Shown: positions 7,785-17,292, numbered from the stretch's first letter. The stretch is 54,013 bases of DNA from Roseburia sp. (GCA_023665185.1 JAMPEL010000016.1:1-54013); one strand, 5' to 3'. Made by a program: numbers and translations. Notes: generated by a model from the letters alone, not told the origin.

Positions 7785-9074
7785 CTATTGAGGCATCAAA
7801 ATTTTTTTGATGTTCCAAGTTTTTAGGAGCATCCATGCAACCGGTGCGCATAGTGAGTTGGCGATGAAGAATTTTTTGAAGCCCAGCAGGCTTTCAATCC
7901 ATCCGGATAGTGACATTGGAATCAGCATGACGCTTGCCACAAGCGGTACATAAAGGTAGTTGACCGTGTTTCTGTATCGTTCGCCTGATATGTGCTGAAT
8001 GAAAGGTTTGCAGACATTCAAACCAAATCCGAACATTATTTGCGCGCTGAATGTAGCACTGCACAAAACCTGCATATTGTCCATCGGCTGATATAAGGCC
8101 ATTGTCATATAGACGGCAGGCGACAGCGTCAGCATTACAGCCATAGGCCAGAACATCTCCGCCTTTCCGATTCTTCTCATCATCCGCCTTCCTGCGGCTA
8201 TTCCTATGGAAAAGGCAATGACTCCAATGGTGCCATGCGCGAATCCTACGTCTTGCAATGAACAGTTCAGTCCGCCGTTGTCTTCCGATGCCAGCAGGAA
8301 GAATACCCTCGTGTTGAACATTAAGGCTTGTGGAACCAGCAGGAAAAACAAACCTGCTACCGTGCGGGTTGTATATGGCTGTTGTCGTATTCTGTCTATG
8401 ATTCTTATTTCAGCTTTTACCGTGTCCAGCATAGATTCGTGGATATGTGGGGTATAGACTTTGGGTGAGCGGAGTGTGATGATGTTTGCCGCCATAAGGA
8501 TGAAGAATACTCCTGCCACCAGATAATTCTCCATTGCCCATGCCTTGCTGATGTCCCGAAACCATATTTCGAGGAAGCCGACAAAGATGATGAGTACTCC
8601 ATAGGTCAGCGTCATGGTTGTCTGCGACACGAATACTTTTACTTTGTGGTACACATACTGTTGCTTGGGGTATAGCATACGTTCGTAATACATTCGTGCA
8701 ACCAACTCATGCCAAGCACAGAAGAATGCGATAGAGAACATGCAAGAGAACAGTCCCAACGCATTTGAGGTCACTTCATTGATGTATATGGCTGTCAGCG
8801 TAAGGCTGATAAATATGCATATCTCCACGCAGTGTATGTATAGTTTGAAATTTCCTGCTTTCTTTATTTTTGAGCGCATGAATGACTTCAATACCCACGG
8901 CATGAAAAGCAATCCGCTGAAGAGGGTTGCCACGGAGTGGCTTACCCCAAGCTGTATGAACATCAGCAGGGACACGAAAGTTACCATTACCGATGGTATT
9001 TCCTCTGCGGCAAACAGACTGGTCATCCACCACAAATGGGACGTTCTTCTATTTTCTTGTTTGTCCTGAAACAT
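7785..9074 (-). CDS. MFS permease, divergent AmpG-like paralogue
   Basis: The 429-aa membrane protein has about 12 predicted helices. The start (SLFAAEEIPSVMV) and the placement of loops match the AmpG-like permease encoded next to it, so the two look like an old tandem duplication, though identity is low. Typical MFS loop motifs are weak, for example SKIKKAG after helix 2. The gene starts 14 bp after the SpoIID-like gene and ends 26 bp before its paralogue, so all are probably translated from one mRNA. A role in uptake of cell-wall fragments is inferred. It could instead export a product or form a pair with its neighbour. Confidence 0.82.
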   Translation of the reverse strand: MFQDKQENRRTSHLWWMTSLFAAEEIPSVMVTFVSLLMFIQLGVSHSVATLFSGLLFMPWVLKSFMRSKIKKAGNFKLYIHCVEICIFISLTLTAIYINEVTSNALGLFSCMFSIAFFCAWHELVARMYYERMLYPKQQYVYHKVKVFVSQTTMTLTYGVLIIFVGFLEIWFRDISKAWAMENYLVAGVFFILMAANIITLRSPKVYTPHIHESMLDTVKAEIRIIDRIRQQPYTTRTVAGLFFLLVPQALMFNTRVFFLLASEDNGGLNCSLQDVGFAHGTIGVIAFSIGIAAGRRMMRRIGKAEMFWPMAVMLTLSPAVYMTMALYQPMDNMQVLCSATFSAQIMFGFGLNVCKPFIQHISGERYRNTVNYLYVPLVASVMLIPMSLSGWIESLLGFKKFFIANSLCAPVAWMLLKTWNIKKILMPQ

Positions 9075-9088
9075 TCGTTCTTGTTTTC

Positions 9089-10411
9089 TTAGTACATTTT
9101 TCTTATCCGGCTTCCGTGATAGTAGTGCATGAGTATCTCGTCATACTTGTATCCACGGCTGCCCATCACTGCTGCTCCTATCTGGCACAAGCCTACACCG
9201 TGTCCCCATCCGGCACCTTTGATTTTGAATTTTGAAGGTACACGGTCGTTGGTCGGAGCATATTCTTTTTCCACAATGAAAGCCGAGCTTTTCAGATGAT
9301 TCTCTGACAGTACCCGCCTTATTTCAAGTTCTTTTCCTATGTTGATGCGATGTTTCTCGCCAATGATGGCCAGCAACGATATGCGTCCGGAACGACCGCG
9401 CTGTATAGGTACCATGTCAAGAATCCGACCGAAGTCCATTCCGAGCTTTCTGCAAATCAGTTGTGATATTTCCTCCTGAGTGTATTCGACAGTCCAGCGG
9501 TAAAAGTCTTTTGTTTCCAAATCATAGCTGTTCAGTACCTGTTGCAATATTTCCGTGTCCGCAGTGTTGCAGAAAGCGTCCGGCGATTCCCTAATCCATT
9601 CAGCCATCTCCTCTTCGTTAGGTAAGGGCAAGGACGCTTGATTGTCTTGACTGTCTCTTTTTGCAATGAGATAAGGCTTTTGCCCGTCTTCCCAACATGT
9701 ACCGAACAATTCGGTGATGCCTCCACAGCATTTGGCGAAGCGTGCGTCGCATATCTCGTTCTGAAATGTAAGCACCTCTCCCCGGGTATTTTCAACTGCC
9801 TCGACAGCGTTCTTTTTCGATATTCTGGTGATGCCCTGATAACGTTGGCAGTGGTCATCGGCACATACGTCGAACAAAGAATGATTCTCTTGGTCATACC
9901 AGCGCACAATCAAGGAGTCAGACTCTATTTGTCGGGACTCCGCCTTCTTTTTGCTTTCCTTTCGGCTTGCCTGTCTTTTTTCCATCTGGGCGATGAGCCA
10001 GCTTCTGGATATGACGGCATGAGCTTTCAGAAACTCTACCGATGCAGCAGCGTTCATCTCCGATGATACCACGCTTTTCAGATATTCCTCTACCGGAAGT
10101 ATGTTAATGGCACACAGCTTGTTTTCTGTCACCACCAGTTTTAAAGCTCCCCGAAAAGTCTGTGCTTCCTTGCGCTCCCAATGGAAGTTGATGCCGATAG
10201 TCACATCGCTGATTGAGAACGAGCTGGCTTCTGTTTCCGGATTGAATACAAGTTCCTCATACAGTTTGCCGTTCCATGCGACATGTCCGTTCTTGCATTC
10301 TGCTTCCTGCTCTCCGCCTGTTTTGTTTCCTTCTGCATAATAAGTGGAGTTAAGCCGGAACTGTATTTTGTGTGCGTGTACGATACCTACACTTACCTTT
10401 GGTTCTTTCAT
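9089..10411 (-). CDS. SpoIID/LytB domain protein without signal peptide
   Basis: The 440-aa protein carries the SpoIID (stage II sporulation D / LytB amidase enhancer) domain. LPVEEYLKSVVSSEM contains the glutamate matching the catalytic Glu of SpoIID lytic transglycosylase (Glu118 from this start). Near the C-terminus GWGHGVGLCQIGA is the second family signature. SpoIID cleaves denuded glycan strands. I start at the ATG at 10411 (MKEPKVSVGI); the frame is open to 10474 but the extra 21 residues look unstructured. With either start no signal peptide or membrane anchor is seen, so it would act in the cytoplasm, next to two AmpG-like importers. That is unusual for this family. An insert rich in Lys/Arg/Glu (about residues 140-165) is also present. 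Confidence 0.85.
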   Translation of the reverse strand: MKEPKVSVGIVHAHKIQFRLNSTYYAEGNKTGGEQEAECKNGHVAWNGKLYEELVFNPETEASSFSISDVTIGINFHWERKEAQTFRGALKLVVTENKLCAINILPVEEYLKSVVSSEMNAAASVEFLKAHAVISRSWLIAQMEKRQASRKESKKKAESRQIESDSLIVRWYDQENHSLFDVCADDHCQRYQGITRISKKNAVEAVENTRGEVLTFQNEICDARFAKCCGGITELFGTCWEDGQKPYLIAKRDSQDNQASLPLPNEEEMAEWIRESPDAFCNTADTEILQQVLNSYDLETKDFYRWTVEYTQEEISQLICRKLGMDFGRILDMVPIQRGRSGRISLLAIIGEKHRINIGKELEIRRVLSENHLKSSAFIVEKEYAPTNDRVPSKFKIKGAGWGHGVGLCQIGAAVMGSRGYKYDEILMHYYHGSRIRKMY

Positions 10412-10519
10412 TATACGTCTTGATACTGTTTCTGTAAGATGATAAAAAGCAAAAGTTGCCATATATCTATACAAATATACGGCAACTTTTACTTTTTTGC
10501 AGTCTTTTTCTCTATAAAA

Positions 10520-13012
10520 TCAGAAATCGTCGTGCTTGAGTTTCTTTATCATCAGCAGTTCATCGTCAAGCGATATTCCCACCTCACGGATTATCTCTGC
10601 GGCTCTTTGAGCGTCAATCTTGTCGAAATCATCTTTTCGCGGAGCTACAACCAGTCCTCCCATATCGAGTGCGCCAGGACTGATTACCATCTTGTCGTCT
10701 CCTTCAGCGAAATAGCAGTCCGGACGGTGTTTGCTGCGAGGAATGATAATGGATACAAGTCGTGGTGTTCCATCGTTCTTGCAATTCATTGTCCAAGCAA
10801 AGATATTCATTTTCGGTTCCGTTTCGCCTTCGCATACAGGAAGTGACTCATACACCTTGCGGAAAAGGAAGTCGCTCGCCTCGGCTGTTCTTGTTACGAT
10901 AATCAGTCCCGGACAGATGTATCCTCGCAAACTGAATATACCCGTATCGTCAGCAGTAGGCTCAAGTTTCAGAGCCTCGATAAACTCCTCATCGCTGATA
11001 GGGTAGAGTCGGGAACGTGTAGAGCGGTACAGCTCGTTCCAGTCGCGCTCCAGCGGAAGCACACCGCGCACTCCGGCTTGGAAGTGTATGTGGTCGGGAG
11101 CCGACGCACCGCATTGCGGACCGTTGTAGAACACGAACATATCATCGAGGTTGCCGGCTATCTCCATCATGTCCTTGTAATATGGGAGTATTGCCTGAGG
11201 ACGGTGCTGTCGCAGAGGTATAGTAAAATGCTTAGGCAGTATCGGATACGGATTTACCAGCAAATGGTATTTAGACAAGAGCGGGAAGTCAATCTGCTCT
11301 TCTGGCAGATTCGTGTCACAAAGGAAACACGGACGGCTGGCAATGCTTTGAGCGTCTATGTTTGCACCGGTAGACACCATGCGGGCAGGGTTGTACTGTA
11401 CACTGATGCGGCTTCCGTTTACATTGAAATCATGGGTCAGAATATCTTGCAGCTCCTCATAACGCTTTGCTGCTTGTTCCCATACCGACAGCTGGTCATC
11501 GAACAGTTTGTTGGCGTCATGACTGCTGGCTTGCCGGCTCCAGTATTTGTTGAGACGCTGTCGGGCAGCAATCTCTATGGTACGCAAGCTGTCCTTATAT
11601 CTGTTGTTGGAGTTCTGTTGCTCCTGTGTCAGGTCGGCATCTGTATTTCCTTCCCAACGACGGCACAGATACAGCTCATCGAATATTCGTCCTATTTTGT
11701 AAGTTCGTGATATTTCAAGTCCAAGAGCGTAATCCTCGCCGTAGCTCGTGTTTGGCACTCCTATTTTGCGCAGGATTGGAGTGAAGAATGCGCGCGGGGC
11801 ACCAAAACCGTTGATGCGCAGCGCGTTGTTGCGCCCGTTCTCGTCAGTCCACTCTTTGTGGTCTATCACTCCCGGCGGAAGGGTGTTAAGCAGGAAGTCG
11901 CACATGCGGTACGAGCCGATGACCATAGCGCATTTTTCTTTATAGAACTTGTTTACAATCTTTTGTAGCGTGCCCGGACTGCTGTATAAGTCATCACTGT
12001 CGAGTTGTATGGCAAATCGTCCGCAGCGGAAGTCATTGACAGCCATGCTCCAGCATCCTCCAATGCCCAAGTCATTTTTTCCCGGAACGATGCACACACA
12101 CCGTTTGTCTTCCGTGCATATCTTGTCTATGATTTCTTTCGTGCCGTCAGTTGAATGGTTATCCACGACAATGACGTTATAGCTGAAATCTGTTATCTGA
12201 CTGAGTGCGGAGCGTATGGCATCGGCTATTGTCCGTGCGCGGTTGCGTACAGGAATAATCACTGATGCCTCATTACTGAACTCAAATCTGTTGATTGCCA
12301 CTTCGCTCACAGTGTCAGCTTCTATGTATGCGCCGATTCTGCGCAGGTGTTCGGTACACACCTTTTCCATCTCAGCTTGTACATTGGTGTTGCGCGGGTC
12401 TACATAATCGAACTGGCGCACTCCGCTAAGCCGGGTGTCATCGTTGTTTTCCGTGTAAAGATATTCGCTGATATGGAACAGCGGTTTGTCTGAACGTGAT
12501 GTGAACAGCTGCAATTCATACAAACCCGCATATTCGAATTGGCTGTTTGCAAACTCATTTGCGTATGTTCTTAGAATCTCCGCATCGAAGAGAAGCAACG
12601 GGCCAAAGTCAAAATCGTTTCTCAAACTTCCAACCTGATAGTCGATTACCGGCACTTTTCTCAGTGTTCCGCCGTTCATCTGCGTACGGTCGGAATAAAC
12701 CAGTCCGGCATTGATGTTCAATGCCACATTCATGAATCGGGTCAGTGCCATGTAGCCAAGCGACAGAGGGGTGGACTGGGTGTAAAGCAATGCGTAAGAG
12801 GATTTTGTTGCCGATGCTATATCCCTGATAGTCTTTGCGCTCTGTAGCGAGTCGACATATATGATGCTACAACCATCCAGAGGTTCTGCTTCCCGGTCAG
12901 TTGTAAGTAAGAAAACGTTGTTTACAAGCTTGGAATCAAGAAACTGAGCCGCATTTTTCGATGTGGTCTCAACATCTGCGTATGGTATAAAACAGTCTAT
13001 TCCCCTATTCAT
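10520..13012 (-). CDS. Fusion of GT2 glycosyltransferase and HIT-like phosphorylase (DUF4922)
   Basis: This 830-aa protein has three parts. Residues 1-240 resemble a degenerate glycosyltransferase half. Residues 247-480 are a GT2 domain: [23 protein letters not shown] and the nucleotide-sugar metal motif DSDD at 338-341. Residues 520-830 resemble the HIT/GalT superfamily (DUF4922-like), with a CFLC pair (Cys562, Cys565), a [11 protein letters not shown] strand and the histidine motif HIHFQ (641-645). Such domains include ADP- or GDP-sugar phosphorylases. The enzyme probably combines sugar transfer with nucleotide-sugar turnover in the cytoplasm; the substrates are unknown. It is the first gene of an operon with a SpoIID-like protein and two AmpG-like permeases, suggesting a cell-wall or glycan salvage role. 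A TATTTTTG box lies at 13126-13133 on the minus strand. Confidence 0.85.
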   Translation of the reverse strand: MNRGIDCFIPYADVETTSKNAAQFLDSKLVNNVFLLTTDREAEPLDGCSIIYVDSLQSAKTIRDIASATKSSYALLYTQSTPLSLGYMALTRFMNVALNINAGLVYSDRTQMNGGTLRKVPVIDYQVGSLRNDFDFGPLLLFDAEILRTYANEFANSQFEYAGLYELQLFTSRSDKPLFHISEYLYTENNDDTRLSGVRQFDYVDPRNTNVQAEMEKVCTEHLRRIGAYIEADTVSEVAINRFEFSNEASVIIPVRNRARTIADAIRSALSQITDFSYNVIVVDNHSTDGTKEIIDKICTEDKRCVCIVPGKNDLGIGGCWSMAVNDFRCGRFAIQLDSDDLYSSPGTLQKIVNKFYKEKCAMVIGSYRMCDFLLNTLPPGVIDHKEWTDENGRNNALRINGFGAPRAFFTPILRKIGVPNTSYGEDYALGLEISRTYKIGRIFDELYLCRRWEGNTDADLTQEQQNSNNRYKDSLRTIEIAARQRLNKYWSRQASSHDANKLFDDQLSVWEQAAKRYEELQDILTHDFNVNGSRISVQYNPARMVSTGANIDAQSIASRPCFLCDTNLPEEQIDFPLLSKYHLLVNPYPILPKHFTIPLRQHRPQAILPYYKDMMEIAGNLDDMFVFYNGPQCGASAPDHIHFQAGVRGVLPLERDWNELYRSTRSRLYPISDEEFIEALKLEPTADDTGIFSLRGYICPGLIIVTRTAEASDFLFRKVYESLPVCEGETEPKMNIFAWTMNCKNDGTPRLVSIIIPRSKHRPDCYFAEGDDKMVISPGALDMGGLVVAPRKDDFDKIDAQRAAEIIREVGISLDDELLMIKKLKHDDF

Positions 13013-13292
13013 TTTATTGTTAGTCTGTTAAAGTTGTTAATGTTGTTGTTTTAGGTTGTTTTTGCATGGGATTGGCATTTCATCGCGAAAACGGACTTGA
13101 ATGCTTGGATGTTCCTCTGACTTTGCAAAAATAGAGAAAAAAATGTGGGAAAACGCATTTTTCTCCGACTTTTTATTATGAAAAAGTTTGGGTAATATGA
13201 ATACGGTTTGTATATTCATTAAAAACATCGCTTTTTCCAACCTAAAAAGAAAGGGAAAAGCATTGGATAAAGGAAAAACACCTTCTTGCTTT
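13013..13292. other. Divergent intergenic region
   Basis: This region separates the GT2/HIT operon (minus) from the queuosine operon (plus). On the minus strand TATTTTTG at 13126-13133 is a plausible -7 box for the GT2/HIT operon, giving a leader over 100 nt. Nothing else with coding or structural signal was found. Confidence 0.5.
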
Positions 13293-13324
13293 TTTGTTTA
13301 TATATGGCTTTTCCGCTAACTTTG
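13293..13324 (+). promoter_or_regulatory. Promoter of the queuosine operon
   Basis: TTTG (13293-13296) and TAACTTTG (13317-13324) are spaced by 20 nt, a near-perfect Bacteroidetes promoter. Transcription would start near 13331, leaving about 100 nt of leader that contains the riboswitch candidate. Confidence 0.75.
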
Positions 13325-13400
13325 CAGCCGATATGCAGAAGCATTGCTGTGTGGAGGGACTGTATCTGCCAATGCGGGGACAGGAAACGGAACATGCGGC

Positions 13401-13430
13401 CGTGTGCTTGAACACCACGTAAAAAACAAG
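13401..13430 (+). promoter_or_regulatory. Candidate preQ1-I riboswitch
   Basis: The last 30 nt of the leader match the small class I preQ1 aptamer. P1 is CGTG/CACG (13401-13404 with 13416-13419). Its 11-nt loop contains CTTG (13407-13410), which can pair with CAAG (13427-13430) in the A-rich tail TAAAAAACAAG to make the H-type pseudoknot. The base just before the 3' P1 strand is C13415, the position that recognises preQ1 in known examples. The pseudoknot ends 3 nt before the ATG at 13434, so ligand binding could hide the start region. P1 is one pair shorter than usual and a competing GTGT/ACAC hairpin exists. Confidence 0.65.
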
Positions 13431-13433
13431 ATT

Positions 13434-14120
13434 ATGAAACAAAACCGAATGGTTAGCGTATCCTTCATGCTTATGGGGATACTTTTTTGTGTGTGCCTCG
13501 TGGCATCCAATCTTCTTGAAACCAAAGTCGTGCAGCTGGGTTCTGTCTCTATGACTGCCGGTTTCATTGTTTTCCCGATTTCTTATATCATTAACGACTG
13601 CATTGCGGAGGTATGGGGCTTTCGCAAGGCACGGCTCATTATATGGATGGGGTTTCTTATGAACTTCTTTGTCGTGGCTCTTGGAGGCATCGCGGCAGTC
13701 ATGCCTGCGGCTCCTTTCTGGGACGGAGAAGAAGCCTTTAACTTCGTCTTCGGTCTTGCTCCGCGAATAGCGGTGGCAAGTCTGGCGGCTTTTCTCGTAG
13801 GCTCGTTTCTCAATGCCCTTGTGATGAGCAAGATGAAAATAGCCGACAACGGACGGCATTTTTCTTGGAGGGCAATAGCCTCCACGTTAGTGGGGGAGAG
13901 TGCCGACTCGCTGATTTTCTTTCCGCTTGCTTTTGGCGGATTGATGTCTGTCGGCGAGCTGCTGAAGCTGATGGCATTGCAGGTGGCCGCAAAGACGCTT
14001 TACGAGGTTGTTGCTTTGCCGCTGACGATAAAGGTGGTGGGCTATGTAAAGCGGATTGAGGGCGAGGATGTATATGACAAGGACATATCGTATAATATAC
14101 TTAATATAAAGGACATATAG
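13434..14120 (+). CDS. yhhQ: Queuosine precursor transporter, YhhQ/COG1738 family
   Basis: The 228-aa membrane protein has about six helices and YhhQ-family features: [13 protein letters not shown] near the start, [21 protein letters not shown] and [18 protein letters not shown]. YhhQ proteins import queuosine precursors (preQ0/preQ1). The ATG at 13434 was chosen because the longer frame to 13344 would translate through the riboswitch-like leader, and [11 protein letters not shown] begins the first helix properly. The gene ends 2 bp before queC, so they are co-transcribed. Having both a precursor importer and QueC/QueF in one operon lets the cell salvage or make preQ1. Regulation by preQ1 is suggested by the leader. 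Confidence 0.92.
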   Translation: MKQNRMVSVSFMLMGILFCVCLVASNLLETKVVQLGSVSMTAGFIVFPISYIINDCIAEVWGFRKARLIIWMGFLMNFFVVALGGIAAVMPAAPFWDGEEAFNFVFGLAPRIAVASLAAFLVGSFLNALVMSKMKIADNGRHFSWRAIASTLVGESADSLIFFPLAFGGLMSVGELLKLMALQVAAKTLYEVVALPLTIKVVGYVKRIEGEDVYDKDISYNILNIKDI

Positions 14121-14122
14121 AG

Positions 14123-14788
14123 ATGGATAAGGATAAGGCCCTCGTGGTGTTCAGCGGAGGGCAGGACAGCACAACTTGTTTGTTTTGGGCGAAGAGACAA
14201 TTCAAGGAGGTTTATGCGTTGAGCTTTGTTTACGGACAGAAGCACGTGAGAGAAGTGGAGCTTGCCAGACAGATTGCCGATAAGGCAGGTGTTCGATTTG
14301 ATGTGATGGACGTCAGTTTTATCAGTAGTTTGAGCAGCGGATGCTCGCTGACCGACTCGTCTGTGAAGATGGACGAGACGAAGCCTGAGGACAGTGTGCC
14401 CAATACGTTTGTGCCCGGGCGCAATCTGTTCTTTCTGAGCGTTGCGGCGGTCTATGCCCGTGAGCATGGAATCAGCCACATTGTGACTGGAGTTTCCCAA
14501 ACCGATTTCTCCGGTTATCCGGATTGCCGCGATGCATTCATAAAGAGTTTGAATGTCGCGTTGAATTTGGCAATGGACGAGCAGTTTGTGATACATACCC
14601 CGCTGATGTGGATTGACAAGTGCGAGACATGGGCTTTGGCTGATGAGTTGGGAGTGCTGGAACTTGTGCGCCATGATACGCTGACTTGTTATAACGGCAT
14701 TCAGGGCGACGGGTGCGGGCATTGTCCGGCATGTAAGTTGCGCCGTGAGGGATTGGAGAAGTATTTGAGTCTGAAAGGGAAACATTAG
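14123..14788 (+). CDS. queC: 7-cyano-7-deazaguanine (preQ0) synthase
   Basis: The 221-aa protein has the PP-loop ATPase motif SGGQDSTTC near the N-terminus and the C-terminal zinc-binding cluster [10 protein letters not shown]. QueC uses ATP and ammonia to convert 7-carboxy-7-deazaguanine to preQ0 in the cytoplasm. [10 protein letters not shown] and [10 protein letters not shown] are further family signatures. The length is normal. It begins 2 bp after yhhQ and is followed by queF after 64 bp. The earlier enzymes (FolE, QueD, QueE) are not in the window. Confidence 0.97.
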   Translation: MDKDKALVVFSGGQDSTTCLFWAKRQFKEVYALSFVYGQKHVREVELARQIADKAGVRFDVMDVSFISSLSSGCSLTDSSVKMDETKPEDSVPNTFVPGRNLFFLSVAAVYAREHGISHIVTGVSQTDFSGYPDCRDAFIKSLNVALNLAMDEQFVIHTPLMWIDKCETWALADELGVLELVRHDTLTCYNGIQGDGCGHCPACKLRREGLEKYLSLKGKH

Positions 14789-14852
14789 AGCGTGGCGGGC
14801 AGATTACGTTTGAACCGTCATTTATTATCAACAACTTAAATAGATAGGAACA

Positions 14853-15317
14853 GTGTCAGAAAGAGAAAATGAAGGCTTGAAAAGCCTGGGAAGAAAAACC
14901 GAATACAGGCAGGACTATGCTCCGGAGGTGCTTGAGGCTTTTGAGAACAAGCATCCGGAGAATGATTATTGGGTGCGGTTCAACTGCCCTGAGTTCACGA
15001 GTTTGTGTCCCATTACCGGGCAGCCCGATTTTGCGGAGATACGTATAAGTTATTTGCCCGACCGCCGCATGGTGGAGAGCAAGAGCCTGAAGCTTTATCT
15101 CTTCAGTTTCCGCAATCATGGTGATTTTCATGAGGATTGTGTGAATAAGATTATGAAAGACTTGATTGCCTTGATGGACCCTAAATATATAGAGGTGACA
15201 GGTATATTCACTCCGCGAGGCGGCATCTCCATTTATCCGTATGCCAATTATGGCAGGCGCGGCACCAAATATGAGCAGATGGCTGAATATCGGCTGATGA
15301 ACCATGATTTGAAATAA
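14853..15317 (+). CDS. queF: NADPH-dependent preQ0 reductase
   Basis: The 154-aa protein is a type I (short, unimodular) QueF. The thioimide-forming cysteine is Cys52 in [12 protein letters not shown], with Asp59 behind it. The NADPH/QueF motif [20 protein letters not shown] (residues 75-94) is intact. It reduces preQ0 to preQ1, the probable ligand of the riboswitch candidate upstream of yhhQ. Translation starts at a GTG; there is no ATG at a plausible place, and the residues after the GTG align with the usual QueF start. It is the last gene of the operon. Confidence 0.96.
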   Translation: MSERENEGLKSLGRKTEYRQDYAPEVLEAFENKHPENDYWVRFNCPEFTSLCPITGQPDFAEIRISYLPDRRMVESKSLKLYLFSFRNHGDFHEDCVNKIMKDLIALMDPKYIEVTGIFTPRGGISIYPYANYGRRGTKYEQMAEYRLMNHDLK

Positions 15318-15475
15318 GGCTGACATTTAGAGGATGAATTTGGGAAGTCTGTGTTTTTTTGAAAGATGTTTTGAGGGTGTGTTCAGACAGACTTCTTTAT
15401 TTTTTTATAGGTGTGTTTTGTGTGTATTCGGATAGACGGCCTTACTTTTTGTAAGTGTGTTTTTTGATATATTCG
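15318..15475. other. Intergenic DNA before the palindromic element
   Basis: T-rich sequence with imperfect repeats of GTGTGTTTT followed by a TTCGGAYAGAC-like word. The last 35 bp (CTTTTTGTAAGTGTGTTTT and on) resemble the DNA before the second palindrome at 53590-53620, so the repeated unit extends slightly beyond the palindrome. No terminator for queF stands out. Confidence 0.5.
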
Positions 15476-15628
15476 GACAGACTCCTCTGTCACTTCGTGA
15501 CACCTCTCCTAACTTAGGTGAGGAACTATATACCTTGCTAATCAGATGGTTAGTTTCTCTACGAACATGGTGATCTGGCTCCTCCTCTAAATTAGAGGAG
15601 GTGTCACGAAGTGACGGAGGAGTCTGTC
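15476..15628. repeat. 153-bp nested palindrome, copy A (MITE-like)
   Basis: The two ends are 31-bp inverted repeats with one mismatch (15476-15506 and 15598-15628). Each arm holds a small hairpin, GTCAC-TTC-GTGAC, and an inner self-complementary word (CCTAACTTAGG on the left, CCTCTAAATTAGAGG on the right). A copy of exactly the same length is at 53621-53773. Both copies sit 28-29 bp before a copy of the 643-bp repeat. It has no coding capacity. Confidence 0.9.
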
Positions 15629-15657
15629 AAAAGTACCAGCAAACATTAAATATATCT

Positions 15658-16300
15658 GACAATTTGATATGTTAAAACCAATCTCCGTAGAATCGCCTCA
15701 AAATGAACAGGACTCAACCTCGGTTGCAAAAACGCGATTCTACGGAGGTTTTTGAATCTCGAAAATCAAGTGGGTAAAAAGAACAATTTATGCGACTAAA
15801 AGATATATAAATTTCTTCCGAAACATGCCTTTTCTCTCCAAAAGTGCCCCAAAAGTCAAAATTACAAGGTGCTGAAAATTTATTTCCAAGGCGCACCGAT
15901 TTTTTGCGCAAGGTGAACAAAATTTATTTTCAAGGTGAACAAAATTTTCAAAGCCCGTTTTTGGGGGCAAAATCGGGTGTTTTTCCGAATCACTTCCTTA
16001 AAAAGACGGCAACCGCCTTTTCAATGCCCTGAAAAACAAAAATGGATTTTGAACCCGAAAAAAGACAATTTTAAGGATAATTTTTCATAACTCGCTGATT
16101 ATCAATATATCCTATTTCATACTCAACCCTTAGTTTTTGGACTAAAACTGCATACTTTTCGCTGAAAATATATCTGATTGATTATCAATAACTTATCGGT
16201 GTAATTCCGAAAAACCAAGCATCGGACAAAGGCAAGGGGCTGCGGAAATTGTTAAAAATGAGGCTTTCTGCCAAGTGACATAATGTCAATTATACTTGTC
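15658..16300 (+). repeat. Dispersed 643-bp repeat, copy 2 (complete)
   Basis: A complete copy starts at GACAATTTGATATG and ends near CTTGTC. It contains a 14-bp inverted repeat, CTCCGTAGAATCGC (15683-15696) with its complement (15734-15747). Four 22-nt tandem units begin at 15865, 15887, 15909 and 15931. The copy then has a degenerate GCCCG/CGGG hairpin, two TGATTATCAAT-like words and the palindrome TGACATAATGTCA near the end. It lies between convergent queF and the AraC gene. No transposase or other gene of its own is present. Confidence 0.92.
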
Positions 16301-16311
16301 TTCGTTTCTGT

Positions 16312-17178
16312 TTATCTGAATTTTTTTGGAGTGATTCCGGCTCTTCTGAGAAAGAACTTTCTGAAAGCTGACTGGTCAGAAAAATGGAGTGTTACGGCAA
16401 TTTCCTGAATGGAGAGGTTGGAGTGGTGCAGCAATGTGCGTGCCTCGCTGTACAGCATCTCATATATGAGTTCTGACACACTTTGTCCGGTGATTTTCTT
16501 TATTATGAGCGTGAGATGATGAGACGATATATTCAGTTTGTCGGCATAAAAATCCACTTTGTGCTCTTCCCTGAAATGCTTGATGAGCAAGTTGATGAAA
16601 GAGTCTATAATCTTTTCATTCCGGTTTGCCAGAGTTTGTTCAGTTGTCAGTGTGTTTGCTTTGTCATGGTTCTGATGGAGGTAATAACTGTCTATGATAT
16701 GGCTTATATGGAGGTAGAAAATATTGATATGGCACAATACAATTTCATTCCGGTACAGATTTTCTGTGTCTTCTCTTGCTTCTGATACTTGCTGCATCAG
16801 TGCCATTATCTTATGACATTGTGTGTGGTCTATGGGAATGATGGGCTGTGAGAAGAAACGCACTCCGTATTTTGTGCGGCGCGAAATCATGTCTGTGGAG
16901 TCGGTTTTGGATATATAGTCTATACTGACGCTGAGGCAGCATATCTCAATGTCATCGCTATGGGATACGACACGAAATATGCGTCCGGGAAGCACCATGA
17001 AAAAAGCTGTGGCGCATACCGGGTATGTCTTGTAGTTTATGGTTGCCGACAAACAGCCTTTGGTTACTATGCAGGCAAATAGTCTGTCGGCATTTATGGG
17101 TGATGCAAAAAAGTCCTTTATTTGTTCTTTGTGAAAAACATGGGTGGATATGTCAGAATTGGTCAGCCGGTTTTCCAT
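16312..17178 (-). CDS. AraC-family transcriptional regulator
   Basis: The 288-aa protein has an N-terminal ligand-binding region with cupin character (about 20-150) and a C-terminal AraC/XylS DNA-binding domain (about 185-288) with two helix-turn-helix units. The second contains IQEIAVTLHFSDQSAFRKFF and ends in GITPKKFR. It is divergent from the TolC/HlyD/MFS exporter operon, so it is probably that operon's regulator. The frame is open to 17349. I start at 17178 because a TATATTTG box at 17285-17292 would place the transcript start downstream of the ATG at 17283. The next ATG also gives a normal family length. Confidence 0.88.
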   Translation of the reverse strand: MENRLTNSDISTHVFHKEQIKDFFASPINADRLFACIVTKGCLSATINYKTYPVCATAFFMVLPGRIFRVVSHSDDIEICCLSVSIDYISKTDSTDMISRRTKYGVRFFSQPIIPIDHTQCHKIMALMQQVSEAREDTENLYRNEIVLCHINIFYLHISHIIDSYYLHQNHDKANTLTTEQTLANRNEKIIDSFINLLIKHFREEHKVDFYADKLNISSHHLTLIIKKITGQSVSELIYEMLYSEARTLLHHSNLSIQEIAVTLHFSDQSAFRKFFLRRAGITPKKFR

Positions 17179-17284
17179 TTGTATGGTATGATGTTTATAA
17201 TATGGTTGATAATCTGTGTGATAGCCTTGTACGGAGCCTTTTGTATCTTTGTGCCGGCTGCCGTTTTTTAGTCTGAACAACATG

Positions 17285-17292
17285 CAAATATA
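17285..17292 (-). promoter_or_regulatory. Candidate -7 box for the AraC gene
   Basis: TATATTTG on the minus strand matches TAnnTTTG and decides the choice of start for the regulator. No good -33 box is seen. Confidence 0.4.

Noticed and set aside
13344-13433. 30-codon N-terminal extension of yhhQ
   Set aside because: It translates the riboswitch-like leader and is not membrane-like; the ATG at 13434 begins the first helix.
15865-15950. CRISPR array
   Set aside because: The 22-nt units are contiguous, degenerate and have no spacers, and no cas gene is present.
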